Shown piece after piece: positions 26,493-36,490 of a stretch of 64,000 nt of DNA (position 1 is the stretch's first letter; each line of letters opens with the position of its first letter). Both the position numbers and the translations under genes were made by a program. Source of the DNA: Dehalococcoidia bacterium. GTDB lineage: Bacteria > Chloroflexota > Dehalococcoidia > SM23-28-2. The notes under the pieces were generated by a model. It worked only from the letters and a program-made list of their open reading frames with translations, was not told the DNA's origin and did not search any database. The stretch spans positions 1-64,000 of the forward strand of contig JAUWYP010000008.1 in assembly GCA_030615765.1 (NCBI GenBank), written 5' to 3'.

Positions 26493-28861
26493 GCGAGGAT
26501 CTTGGTCGCCTCGGCCAGGTTCATGCGGTTGCTGTGCCAGATAGAGGGTACGGTCGACACCAGCGCAGCCACGATAATGACGGCGACGATCATCATATAG
26601 GTCATCGGGTACATGTGGAACCACATCGTGAAGAACTCGGAACTCCAGGTGTGGATCAGGTAGGACGCCGCGACCGTCCCCAGAGCGAGCCCAGGCAGGA
26701 TGGCCAGAAGGCTGAATATCAGCCCTTCCGCCACTAGCATGAGGCCAACCGACGCTCTGCCCGCTCCCAGCGTGCGCATGGTTGCTGTCTCCCGCTCCCG
26801 CTCCAGTACATTGACCGTCATCGTGTTGAACACGATGGCGGCCGCCATTACCATGCAGAACGCCACGATGACGCCAGTCATCACGTTGTAGAGCGCCATC
26901 ATCTCTCTCCAGTCGTCCCGAATCTCCTCCTTGATCTGCACCCCCTGAATGCCCGACATCTGATACAGGGCTGCCTGCACTTCCTCGCTGTCCGAGCGAG
27001 AAGCGGTTTCCAACCAGACGGCATTGAAGCCGCCGGGCAGCCCCAGGTCGTCCTTGGTCGCCAGGGACAAGTAGGCCAGCCCGCCGGTGAACTCCTTGCT
27101 GACGCCGCTCACCGCCACCAATGCGCTCCCCGCCTCTGTTGTTACGCCGACCCTATCGCCGACACCAACGTCCAGTTTGTCGGCGACGCCCTTGGTCAGG
27201 ATGATTCCTCCCCCGCCCAGGGCCTCGCCCGCCGCCTTCCCTCCGCCGAGGTCGAATCCGTGCAGCCGCGTGTCCTCCTGCACCGCCAGCAACTCAACGT
27301 TCGTCCGCTTCGAATCCACCCGCATCTCCGCCGGCGTCAGGTAGACGCGCTCGGCCCGGCGGACGCCTTCCAGATCGTTGATCTCGGCCAACGTCTGGTC
27401 ATCCTGGGGGCTCCAGAAGGTCGCCGCCACGTCCCACCTGTCCGTCTTCTCGAACTGGTAGTCCATGATGAAGTCCATGCTGTCGAAGGAGGAGAGCCCC
27501 ACGACCAGCAACACCGCCGCCAGGGCTATCGCCCCCACCGTATACAGGCTGCGCACCGGGCTGCGCCAGATATTGCGTACCGTTAGCCTTGCCAGCAGCG
27601 GCGGCCGTCGTCCCAGACCGAATACCCGCTCGATGAAGGGCACCGATCCCTTGGCCAGGGCCACCTCCGGCGACGGACGCATCGCCGGCGCGGGCAGCAT
27701 CCGGCTGGCCGCCCAGGCCGGCGCCGCCGCGGCCACCAACGCCACCCCCAGGCTCACGATCACGCTGATCACGATGGGCATAAGCTGAAACTCATGGGCG
27801 ATGAGAGGGATGGCGAGCGCATCGGCGTACAGCCCTGTGAGAAGATAGCCCAGCCCGTACCCCACCGCGACGCCAACGCTCCCGCCCACCACCCCAATGA
27901 CGACGGCGAACAGAAGATAGTGCACGACAATAGAACCTCTGCCGTACCCAATGCCCCTGAACAGCCCGATGAGCGTTCTCTGCGCCCGCACCAGGCGGCT
28001 CATGGCGATGTAGATGGCGAAGGCTGCGATGATCAGCACCAGGGCGGGGAGCAGGATAGCGAAATCGCGGCCGCCCTCAAGGTCGAGCTCGGTGGCAGCC
28101 TTGCTCGGCTGGTCCTCCTGCCGCACCGTCTGCTGCACGCCGTACGGCTCTAGCAGTCCGCCCACGGCGGCGATCGTCTCTTCGCGCTGACCCTGGCTCT
28201 CCACCAGCACGTTGACCTCGTTGACCTGCCCTTGCATCCCGAACAGTTCCTGCAGGTAGGCGTTCGGCACGAAGAAGACGCCGAAGCGCCGCGGGCTGGG
28301 CAGCAGGTCCTGCTTGCTCTCCGCCATCAGCAGGTATTCGGGACTGGAGACCGTCCCGACGATGGTCAGCGGCCGCAGGCCCTGAGGCGTATACACCTGA
28401 AGGGTGTCGCCGCTCTCGTACCCGTGGAAATCGGCGAACTTGTCCAGCGGCAGGACGACATCCCTCTCGCCTGTCTCGAAGTAGCGACCGGACTCGACGA
28501 TGACATCGTTGACTGCCGGCCGGCGGTCCGCCGGAACGCCGATGAGCCGCGCCTGGACGAGCCGATTCTCGTCCAGCCGCAGGCCCGTATCCACCACCAC
28601 CCGCCCTTCCACCGCCTCCACGTTCGGCAGTTGCCGCGCCTCTTCCACCGCCGACTCTGGCGCCTGTGTGACCTCCACGGTGAAGTCGGCGAAGCGCGTC
28701 TCCTCGTAGGTGCGATCGTACGAGCGCTCGGCGTTGTTGAAGGCCACCGTCATCGATACGAAAATGGCAATGCCCAGCACGATGATGATGGCGAGCGCCC
28801 CGAATTGGAAGCGTCGGGCCATTATGTCCCGAATCACCAGCAGGTGGATCTTGCGGTTCAT
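26489..28861 (-). CDS. ABC transporter permease (MacB/FtsX family)
   Basis: 790 aa with N-terminal TM, MacB-type periplasmic regions, paired FtsX TM blocks. Confidence 0.88.
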   Translation of the reverse strand: MNRKIHLLVIRDIMARRFQFGALAIIIVLGIAIFVSMTVAFNNAERSYDRTYEETRFADFTVEVTQAPESAVEEARQLPNVEAVEGRVVVDTGLRLDENRLVQARLIGVPADRRPAVNDVIVESGRYFETGERDVVLPLDKFADFHGYESGDTLQVYTPQGLRPLTIVGTVSSPEYLLMAESKQDLLPSPRRFGVFFVPNAYLQELFGMQGQVNEVNVLVESQGQREETIAAVGGLLEPYGVQQTVRQEDQPSKAATELDLEGGRDFAILLPALVLIIAAFAIYIAMSRLVRAQRTLIGLFRGIGYGRGSIVVHYLLFAVVIGVVGGSVGVAVGYGLGYLLTGLYADALAIPLIAHEFQLMPIVISVIVSLGVALVAAAAPAWAASRMLPAPAMRPSPEVALAKGSVPFIERVFGLGRRPPLLARLTVRNIWRSPVRSLYTVGAIALAAVLLVVGLSSFDSMDFIMDYQFEKTDRWDVAATFWSPQDDQTLAEINDLEGVRRAERVYLTPAEMRVDSKRTNVELLAVQEDTRLHGFDLGGGKAAGEALGGGGIILTKGVADKLDVGVGDRVGVTTEAGSALVAVSGVSKEFTGGLAYLSLATKDDLGLPGGFNAVWLETASRSDSEEVQAALYQMSGIQGVQIKEEIRDDWREMMALYNVMTGVIVAFCMVMAAAIVFNTMTVNVLERERETATMRTLGAGRASVGLMLVAEGLIFSLLAILPGLALGTVAASYLIHTWSSEFFTMWFHMYPMTYMMIVAVIIVAALVSTVPSIWHSNRMNLAEATKILA

Positions 28862-28891
28862 CGTCGTCGGTTGCCTATGCCGCCCCTCTTT

Positions 28892-29662
28892 CTACCATTC
28901 GATCTGAGACGCCGGCAGCGGGCTGGCATTGCCCTCGTCCGACTGGACCCGCCCGTCGCGCAGGCGGACGGCCCGCGTGCCCACGGCGGCGATGGCGGTG
29001 TTGTGGGTGACCAGAATGCAGGTCTTGCCCTGCTCGCTGGTCAGCATCTGGAGGAGGCCCAGGATCTGCCGGCCGGTGCGAAAGTCCAGGTTCCCCGTCG
29101 GCTCGTCACAAAGCAGGATGTCCGGGTCTTTGGCCATCGCCCGCGCGATGGCCACCCGCTGCTGCTCCCCGCCCGAGAGCCCGCTGGGGAAGTGGTCGGC
29201 CCTCTCCTCCAGGCCCACCAGCTTCAGCAGCTCCCGCGCCCGCTCCTCCGTCTGACGCGAGTCGTGCGAGACCAGGTCGGCGGCGAATTCTACGTTCTCA
29301 CGAGCGGTGAGGGTAGGGATCAGGTTGAAGAACTGGAACACGAAGCCGATGTGGTCGCGCCGAAACCGCCCCAGATCGCCGTCCGAAAGGCTGGTGATGT
29401 CCGTGCCGCCGTAGCGGATTGTGCCGGCCGTCGGGCGGTCCAGGCCGCCCACCACGTTGAGAAGGGTCGTCTTGCCGGACCCGCTGGGGCCGAGCACAAC
29501 CACCAGCTCGCCGCTTTGGAAGACAAGACTCACGCCGTCTAGGGCGCGAACCTGCACCTGCCCGATCTCATAGATCTTGCTCACGTCGCGCATGTCCAGC
29601 AGGCGGGCCTCTGCTGCCCCCGCTGTTTCCTTCTCCTCAGCGGCCTGCATCTTCTCACTCAT
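28892..29662 (-). CDS. ABC transporter ATP-binding protein (LolD/MacB type)
   Basis: [50 protein letters not shown]; start MSEKM at 29662 preferred. Confidence 0.92.
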   Translation of the reverse strand: MSEKMQAAEEKETAGAAEARLLDMRDVSKIYEIGQVQVRALDGVSLVFQSGELVVVLGPSGSGKTTLLNVVGGLDRPTAGTIRYGGTDITSLSDGDLGRFRRDHIGFVFQFFNLIPTLTARENVEFAADLVSHDSRQTEERARELLKLVGLEERADHFPSGLSGGEQQRVAIARAMAKDPDILLCDEPTGNLDFRTGRQILGLLQMLTSEQGKTCILVTHNTAIAAVGTRAVRLRDGRVQSDEGNASPLPASQIEW

Positions 29663-29946
29663 TGGCAACCCTCCCCACAAGCAAAGGCTACCCTGCGAGC
29701 AGGCCTTGCTGCAACAGGCGATCGGGAAGAGGGGTGCCGTGGTCAACGTGGGGCACTTATGGCGCCGCATACTAGTGGCAGACACCACGGTTCGCAAGGA
29801 AAGAACGCGCTGCTGCCGCTACGGCCAGCCCAGGCGCAACCGCCAGGAGCTGTCTCGGGCCATCACTGACCGGGGCAGTTCACAGTCCCTAAGTTCACTG
29901 TCTACGCGTGCTGAAGAGGGGTCGAGAAGAGGTCGAAGAAAGGCGT

Positions 29947-30234
29947 TCAGGAGGCCACCGCGACTTCGCCCTTCTGGGGGCCGCCCTCGCCGGAGGTCTC
30001 TGGCATACCTAGGCCACGCCGGTTCATCTCGGCCAGCTTCGCCTCGATCTCGATGACCTCCTGGAGGTTAGCCCTCTGTCGCTCCACGAGCTCAAGCTTG
30101 GCTTGGAGATACTCGCGCTGCGCCACAAGACTGGCGATTTCGCTGTCCAGTCCCTTCAGATAGTCTTGCAGCACATCCGACGACCGCTGTGGGCGCCGTT
30201 TGCCGCTCTCCTGCACCGTGGGCTGGCTTTGCAT
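29947..30234 (-). CDS. Small coiled-coil hypothetical protein
   Basis: DSEIASLVAQREYLQAKLELVERQRANLQEVIEIEAKLAEMNRRG heptad-like; ATG at 30234. Confidence 0.55.
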   Translation of the reverse strand: MQSQPTVQESGKRRPQRSSDVLQDYLKGLDSEIASLVAQREYLQAKLELVERQRANLQEVIEIEAKLAEMNRRGLGMPETSGEGGPQKGEVAVAS

Positions 30235-30390
30235 GGCTGCCCTCCCTTCCCCGCATGTCCTGCCGCACGTTGTTGTCGGCATGGCTAGCGGGCCTTAGGC
30301 CTTGATCCTACTCGCAGGCGCAAGGGTTGGCAAGAGAGGGCTCCCCGGCCTTCGAAGCGGCCGTCACAAGTGCTTCTCAGCCGTTACGAT

Positions 30391-31104
30391 CTATCGGGCG
30401 GGGCTGACGGCGAACAGCGCTTTCGCCGAACGGGTGTCCAGAAAGCCGTGCGAATCGGGTGCGGACGACTCCACCGCTTCCACATCCCCCTGGAAGTCCT
30501 CCACCCGAGTGACCCAAACCTGGTACATACCTGACGAGTCCGGGCTCTCACCGAAGGGGCACAGCTGGACGGTGGCACCGCCGCTGGCGCTGTCGACGCC
30601 AGCAGCGTGGTTCCCCTGCCCCGATGCGCCCTCGATGGCACCATCGACCACCCGAAACTGACGGAACCTCACCTCATCGCTGGAAAGCAGCGTTTCGCCG
30701 GAGACATCGGTCACCTGGAAGAAGTAGTCGCCGTCGGGCAGGCCTGGCGGGCTATCCTGCCCCCTCGCCACCAGGTAGGCATCGCACTCGTCCTCGAATA
30801 TGACCGCCGCCGCTGCCTGGCCGTCGTGAAGCGCTACCGAAACACTGCCCGCGATGGCGGCATATGGCAGGACTCCCTCCTCCTCGGCCGCCGGGCCCTC
30901 ACCGAGGCCGCCAATAGTGAAGGCCAGCGTCAGCCCGACCGCCGCAGCCATGGCCGCGACCGCCGCAATGGCCCCGACGACCCACGGCCACCGCTGCCAG
31001 CGGGCCCTCTCGGGTACCGGCGGCTCCCAGGACCAGCTCCAGTCCCGTTCCAGCCCGCTCCTGCGGCCTACCGGAATACGCTGCTTATTCCGAAACCACG
31101 GCAT
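30391..31104 (-). CDS. Hypothetical membrane-anchored protein
   Basis: 237 aa, single TM (WVVGAIAAVAAMAAAVGLTLAFTIGGL) followed by an extracytoplasmic domain. Confidence 0.6.
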   Translation of the reverse strand: MPWFRNKQRIPVGRRSGLERDWSWSWEPPVPERARWQRWPWVVGAIAAVAAMAAAVGLTLAFTIGGLGEGPAAEEEGVLPYAAIAGSVSVALHDGQAAAAVIFEDECDAYLVARGQDSPPGLPDGDYFFQVTDVSGETLLSSDEVRFRQFRVVDGAIEGASGQGNHAAGVDSASGGATVQLCPFGESPDSSGMYQVWVTRVEDFQGDVEAVESSAPDSHGFLDTRSAKALFAVSPAR

Positions 31105-31237
31105 ATCAATAAGACCCTACTCTATAGACGCTTGAAAGCCGCCGTTAGCTACTGGCCTCCTGCTGGCTACCTCTTGCCAGCCGCCAGCACTTGTGATAAA
31201 CAACGAGCGTCGGCCTCTACACGAAAGGAGCTACGCC

Positions 31238-32209
31238 ATGTTTCAGACAAGGATCACCGAGCTCTTCGATATCAAGTATCCCATTATCTGCGGTGGCATG
31301 TACTGGATCGGCCGCGCCGAGCTGGTAGCAGCCATGGCCAATGCCGGTGGCCTCGGCTTCCTGGTGGGGGCCACCTTCGAGAACGTCGACGACCTGCGCG
31401 CCGAGATCCGCAAGGCCCGCGACCTGACCGACGGCCCCATCGGGCTCAACATCAACCTGTTCCCCGCCCTCCGCCCCCAGCCCATCGAGGCCTGGGTGGA
31501 GATCGCCTGCGAGGAGAAGATACCGGTGGTCGAGACCTCCGGTCGCAGCCCGGAGGCGATCGTGGCGCCGTTGCATGCCGGTGGCGTCAAGATAATGCAC
31601 AAGGTGGCAGGCGTCCGCTACGCTCGCACCGTCGAACGGGTCGGCTGCGACGCCGTGTGCGTCGTGGGACACGAGTGCGGCGGTCACCCCGGCATGGACG
31701 AGGTGACCACGCTGGTCATGGTCCCCGCGACCGTCGACGCGGTGAGCATACCGGTGGTGGCCGGCGGCGGCTTCGCCGACGGTCGCGGCCTGGTGGCCGC
31801 CCTGGCCCTCGGCGCCGACGCCGTTCTCATGGGCACGCGCTTCATGGCCACCAAGGAGTGCCGCGGCCACCCCGCCTGGAAGGAATGGCTGGTCAACGCC
31901 GCGGAGACAGACACCGCCTACCTCATGAAGTCGATCAAGAACCCATCGCGCGTGGTCAAGAACGCCGTCTCGGCCAAGGTAGCGGAGATGGAGGCCCAGG
32001 GAGCCACCCTGGAGGAGTTGATACCCATCATAGCCGGACAGGGGGGCGCCGTCTTCGACGACGGCAAGATCGATTCTCAACTGGCCAGCGCCGGCCAGGC
32101 GATCGGCCTCATCCACGACGTCCCGACAGTGAAGGAACTCGTCGACCGAATCGTCAACGAAGCGGTCCAGATCCGCGAGCGCCTGAACGCCGCCATCGCC
32201 AGCGCCTAG
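31238..32209 (+). CDS. Nitronate monooxygenase / 2-nitropropane dioxygenase family protein
   Basis: FDIKYPIICGGMYWIGRAELVAAMANAGGLGFL; VVAGGGFADGRGLVAALALGADAVLMGTRF; SD AAAGGAG before ATG 31238. Confidence 0.9.
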   Translation: MFQTRITELFDIKYPIICGGMYWIGRAELVAAMANAGGLGFLVGATFENVDDLRAEIRKARDLTDGPIGLNINLFPALRPQPIEAWVEIACEEKIPVVETSGRSPEAIVAPLHAGGVKIMHKVAGVRYARTVERVGCDAVCVVGHECGGHPGMDEVTTLVMVPATVDAVSIPVVAGGGFADGRGLVAALALGADAVLMGTRFMATKECRGHPAWKEWLVNAAETDTAYLMKSIKNPSRVVKNAVSAKVAEMEAQGATLEELIPIIAGQGGAVFDDGKIDSQLASAGQAIGLIHDVPTVKELVDRIVNEAVQIRERLNAAIASA

Positions 32210-32266
32210 CTCGCCAACCCCCGAGCGACTGACGACGACCAGTGCCTTCCCCTGCATCCACCGAGG

Positions 32267-33154
32267 CTACTTCACCTGGACCCCGGCCAGCTTCTCCAGG
32301 GCCTTCACCAGGCTCTGGATGCCCTCGCCGCCCAGGCCATCGGCCTCCACGCCAGCGAATAGCTGGTGCACCAGGCTCGTGCCCGGCAGGGGCAGCGAGC
32401 GCTTGTCCGCCTCCTCCAGAGCCAGACGCAGGTCCTTCTGCTGGTGGGCCACCTTGAAGCCGGGCTCAAAATCGCGCTCCACGACCTTGGGGGCCAGGTT
32501 CTGGATGGCCCAGGAGGTGCAAGCACCGCCGCTCACGGCCTCGATCATCGTCCTGGGGTCCACCCCCGCCTTGACGGCGAAGACAAGCGCCTCGCACATG
32601 GCCAGGTTGTTCAGGCCACCGACGATCTGGTTGCAGAGCTTCACCGTCTGGCCGGCGCCGCTGGGCCCGCAGTAGGTGATGGTACGACCCATCGCCTCCA
32701 GGATGGGCCGACAGCGGGCGAGCGTGGCCTCCGGCCCTCCCACCATGATCGAGAGCGTGCCCGCGATGGCGCCCTTGTCACCGCCGCTGACCGGCGCATC
32801 CAGCATCTCGATGCCAGCTTCGGTCAATCGGCCGGCGATGCGGCGGGTGGCCGCCGGCGAGATGGTAGACATGTCGATCACCACCAGCCCCGGTCGCCCC
32901 GCCTCGATGATACCGCCGGGGCCGAGGGCGACCTGCTCCACATCCGGGGAGTCGGGCACCATGGTTATGACGACATCGGAGCGCTCAGCCACCTCCCGCG
33001 GGCAGGAGGCCTCGGCCGCCCCCTCCCCCACCAGCTCGTCGATGCCCGGTCGGCTGCGATTCCACACAGTGAGGGGATAGCCGGCCTTCAGGAGATTGCG
33101 GGACATGGGCCGGCCCATGATACCCAGGCCGATGAAACCGACGCGATCTGTCAT
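32267..33154 (-). CDS. NAD(P)-dependent 3-hydroxyisobutyrate dehydrogenase / tartronate semialdehyde reductase family
   Basis: VGFIGLGIMGRPMSRNLLKAGYPLTVWNR; DAPVSGGDKGAIAGTLSIMVGG. Confidence 0.92.
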   Translation of the reverse strand: MTDRVGFIGLGIMGRPMSRNLLKAGYPLTVWNRSRPGIDELVGEGAAEASCPREVAERSDVVITMVPDSPDVEQVALGPGGIIEAGRPGLVVIDMSTISPAATRRIAGRLTEAGIEMLDAPVSGGDKGAIAGTLSIMVGGPEATLARCRPILEAMGRTITYCGPSGAGQTVKLCNQIVGGLNNLAMCEALVFAVKAGVDPRTMIEAVSGGACTSWAIQNLAPKVVERDFEPGFKVAHQQKDLRLALEEADKRSLPLPGTSLVHQLFAGVEADGLGGEGIQSLVKALEKLAGVQVK

Positions 33155-33203
33155 GGCTTCCTCCTGCGCACGCCAAGTCCGGGGGCCGCGGCCAACGCCG
33201 CCC

Positions 33204-34034
33204 CTAGTGCATCACTATTCCGCCGTCGATGTTGATTGCCTGGCCGGTCATGTAGTCCGACTGGCTCGAAGCCAGGAAGGCCACCAGGTTGGCGACATCG
33301 TCGGGCTGCTCCAGTCTGCCCAGCGGGATTTCCTCAATCTTCTCACTGCTGACTTGATCGTAGGGTACGCCGCGAAACTTGGCCTCCAACTCCCATCCCC
33401 ACCGCTCAAGATCGGTGTCCACCACGCCAGGGCAGACGGCGTTGACCTGGATGCCAGCGGCGGCCAGCTCGAGCGCCAGAACCCTGGTGAAGGCCACAAC
33501 GCCTGCCTTGGCCGCGCAGTAGGCGGCCAGAGCGGGACGACGCCCCTTGGCGAGAATGGAGGCGATGTTGATGATCTTCCCCCCTTCCCGCCGGGCGATC
33601 ATCGTTCGCGCCACCCGCTGCGAGCAGAGGAAGGTCCCTGTGGCGTTGATGGCCAGGGTCTTGTTCCAGGCCGCCTCCTCCAGCCACAGCACGGCCATCG
33701 GGCCCACGACACCACCGGCATTGTTCACCAGAATGTCGATGCGCCCGAAGGCGTCCATGGTCTGGGCCACCATCTCGTCCACCTGCTGGCTGTCCGTCAC
33801 GTCCACCTTGAGCGGCAGCCCGCGCACGCCCAGGGCGCTAACCTCATCGGCTGTGCTCTTCAGGCCCTCCCACTGGCCCAGGCCGTAGTCGGGAAACTCC
33901 TCGAACTCGCGGCAGATGTCGGCCACCGCCACGTCGGCCGCTTCCCGGGCCAGCCTGAGCGCTATGGCCCGACCGATGCCCAGCTTGCGACCGGCCCCCG
34001 TAACGATAGCTACCTTTCCCTTGAGGTCATACAT
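33204..34034 (-). CDS. SDR family oxidoreductase
   Basis: VAIVTGAGRKLGIGRAIALRLA; LVNNAGG; AAYCAAKAGVVAFTR. Confidence 0.92.
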   Translation of the reverse strand: MYDLKGKVAIVTGAGRKLGIGRAIALRLAREAADVAVADICREFEEFPDYGLGQWEGLKSTADEVSALGVRGLPLKVDVTDSQQVDEMVAQTMDAFGRIDILVNNAGGVVGPMAVLWLEEAAWNKTLAINATGTFLCSQRVARTMIARREGGKIINIASILAKGRRPALAAYCAAKAGVVAFTRVLALELAAAGIQVNAVCPGVVDTDLERWGWELEAKFRGVPYDQVSSEKIEEIPLGRLEQPDDVANLVAFLASSQSDYMTGQAINIDGGIVMH

Positions 34035-34338
34035 CTTGGCACCCCCATCACACTCGAAGAAGCGTCGGTGTCGCTGCGACTATAGGAAGGAACCGGCCAC
34101 CAGTCAAGCGCCTTGGTTGACAGTCCCCCCTGCCTGATACATGATTTCACCGTGCCGAGGGTCTCGCCGGGACAGGCCACCGTCGTTGAGCGAGCCCCGG
34201 ACAAGTGCCGCGAATCAGACAGCCCCAGCCACCGGACCGCGCATCCCAAACGTGCTCGGAAAGGGGCATAGTGAACGTTAGCACCATCTACGAGAAGAAG
34301 TGCTGTAGCTTGCCCACAGGCAGGAACGAGGAGAGAAA

Positions 34339-34758
34339 ATGAGAGCAGAGGTTTTCGCACTTGCCGCATCGACCATCGCCGCCTGGGGCCTGTTCGGCCT
34401 CTTCGGCAAGCTGGCCGTGGAGCGGATCGACCAGCAGGTCATTATTTGGGGCAGCCTCGTGGTCTGCCCGATTGTGTTCCTGGTCTATATGGTAGCCAGC
34501 GGCCAGCTCGTGCCTATCAATCTGCATGCCTCCGGCATCACCTTCGGGCTTCTCGCCGGGCTGGGGGGATGCGTCGGCACGATCCTGTTCTACCAGCTGC
34601 TTGCCCGCGAGCCAGCGTCCCTGGTGGTGCCGATGACCTCCCTCTACCCTGCCCTCACTGTCGTCCTCGCCGCCGCCTTCCTCCACGAGGAACTGGCCGC
34701 TACACGCATCGTTGGCATCATCTTCGCCCTGACGGCGGTGTTCCTGCTCAGCCGGTAG
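34339..34758 (+). CDS. EamA-like single-domain membrane transporter
   Basis: 139 aa, 4-5 TM; VPMTSLYPALTVVLAAAFLHEELAATRIVGIIFALTAVFLL. Confidence 0.8.
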   Translation: MRAEVFALAASTIAAWGLFGLFGKLAVERIDQQVIIWGSLVVCPIVFLVYMVASGQLVPINLHASGITFGLLAGLGGCVGTILFYQLLAREPASLVVPMTSLYPALTVVLAAAFLHEELAATRIVGIIFALTAVFLLSR

Positions 34759-34837
34759 CGGTGCCGACGCGGGCGACGAGAGGCCCTATCTGGCCAAAAT
34801 GGTATATAATTCAGGTCGGCGAAGGAGAGGCTAGTCA

Positions 34838-36490
34838 ATGGCAACCAAATGGTGGGGCTGGGGGGACGAGCGGCGCACCTTCCTCCTGCCAGATCCACAG
34901 CAGTTCTGGGCGCACGTCAGCGGTTGGCTGGGCGAGCTTGGCGTCGGCCAGCGCATCGAGTCCCTCGCCGAGGTCGTCTTGCCCCCGTCTCGCCTGGAAG
35001 CGAAGGCCCTAGACGCCCTGCGCGCGGCCACAGACGCCGAGTCCCTCACCACCGGCAGCGCTGACAGGATCGTCCACAGCCTGGGCAAAAGTTATTGCGA
35101 CCTGGTGCGCATCCGTCGCGGGGAGATCCCTCACGCCACCGATGCCGTCATCTATCCGGAGACAGAGGATCAGGTGGCAGCGCTACTGGGCGCGGCCGCC
35201 GAGCAAGGGATCGCCGTGATCCCCTTCGGCGGCGGCACCTCGGTGCTCGGAGGCGTCGAACCGCTTGGAGCCAAGCCAACCATTACTCTCGACCTGACGC
35301 GGATGAACCGTCTGCTGCGGCTGGACCCGCTGTCCGCGACCGCCACCCTCGAGGCCGGTGTTCTCGGCCCCTCCCTCGAGCAACAGCTCAACGCCAAGGG
35401 CTTCACCCTCGGCCACTTCCCCCAATCCTTCGAGTACTCCAGCCTTGGCGGCTGGATCGCCACCCGCTCGGCAGGCCAGAACTCCACCCTCTACGGCAAG
35501 ATCGAGCACAGAGTCGAAAGCCTGCGCATGGCCTTCCCCGGCGGCACGATTGCCACCCCGGCCGTCCCCGCCGCCGCCGCCGGCCCCGATCTCAACCAGA
35601 TAATTGCCGGCTCGGAGGGCATACTGGGGGTGATCACCCAGGCAACCGTTCGCCTCGCCCCCCTGCCCAGGCGTTGCGACTACCGCGGCTACCTCTTCCC
35701 CGCCTTCCAGCCAGGCGTGGAAGCTGCTCGCGAAGTCATGCAGTCGGGCCTGAGGCCAGCGGTCCTGCGCCTCTCGGACGAGGCCGAGACCGAGGTCACC
35801 CTGGCCATGAGAGCCCCGCCTCACGGACTGATGGCGGCCGCCGAGGGGCTGTACCTCGCCCTGCGCAGGATCAGGCTCGAGGGCGCTGCTTTGATGATCG
35901 TGGGCTTCGATGGGGAGGAGGACCAGGTGCGCTCCGACTGGCGCCGCGCCCAGCGCATCCTCCGCCGCCACCAGGGGTCGTCCCTGGGGCACCGCCCGGG
36001 GCGAGCCTGGGAGCGCTCCCGCTTCGAGCTCCCCTACCTGAGAGACCTCCTCCTCGATCACACTATCATGGTGGACACCGTGGAGACGGCCGCCACCTGG
36101 GACCGCTACCTGCCCCTCTATCACTCCGTCCGCGATGCGCTGGCCAAGGCCATGGACGGCCGCGGACTGGTGATGACTCATCTCTCGCACGCCTACAGCG
36201 ATGGCGCCTCCCTTTACTGCACGTTCCTCGCCCGCCAGGCGGAGGGCCGCGAGCTGGAGCAGTGGCAACAGGCCAAGATCGCTGTCACCGACGCCATCAT
36301 CCGCGCCGGTGGAGCCCTCAGTCACCACCACGGGATCGGCAGCGACCACCGGCCCTGGATGTCCCAATACGTGGGGGCGGCCGGCGTTCGGACACTCGCC
36401 GCCCTTAAGCAGACCTTCGATCCCCAGGGCATCATGAACCCGGGCAAGCTGACGGCGGCGGACGAGGACACGAGCGATGTTGATGTTTAG
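34838..36490 (+). CDS. FAD-binding oxidase, alkyldihydroxyacetonephosphate synthase-like
   Basis: WWGWGDER start, VIPFGGGTSVLGGVEP, FPQSFEYSSLGGWIATRSAGQNSTLYGKIE, HHHGIGSDHRPW - features of AGPS-type FAD enzymes. Confidence 0.82.
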   Translation: MATKWWGWGDERRTFLLPDPQQFWAHVSGWLGELGVGQRIESLAEVVLPPSRLEAKALDALRAATDAESLTTGSADRIVHSLGKSYCDLVRIRRGEIPHATDAVIYPETEDQVAALLGAAAEQGIAVIPFGGGTSVLGGVEPLGAKPTITLDLTRMNRLLRLDPLSATATLEAGVLGPSLEQQLNAKGFTLGHFPQSFEYSSLGGWIATRSAGQNSTLYGKIEHRVESLRMAFPGGTIATPAVPAAAAGPDLNQIIAGSEGILGVITQATVRLAPLPRRCDYRGYLFPAFQPGVEAAREVMQSGLRPAVLRLSDEAETEVTLAMRAPPHGLMAAAEGLYLALRRIRLEGAALMIVGFDGEEDQVRSDWRRAQRILRRHQGSSLGHRPGRAWERSRFELPYLRDLLLDHTIMVDTVETAATWDRYLPLYHSVRDALAKAMDGRGLVMTHLSHAYSDGASLYCTFLARQAEGRELEQWQQAKIAVTDAIIRAGGALSHHHGIGSDHRPWMSQYVGAAGVRTLAALKQTFDPQGIMNPGKLTAADEDTSDVDV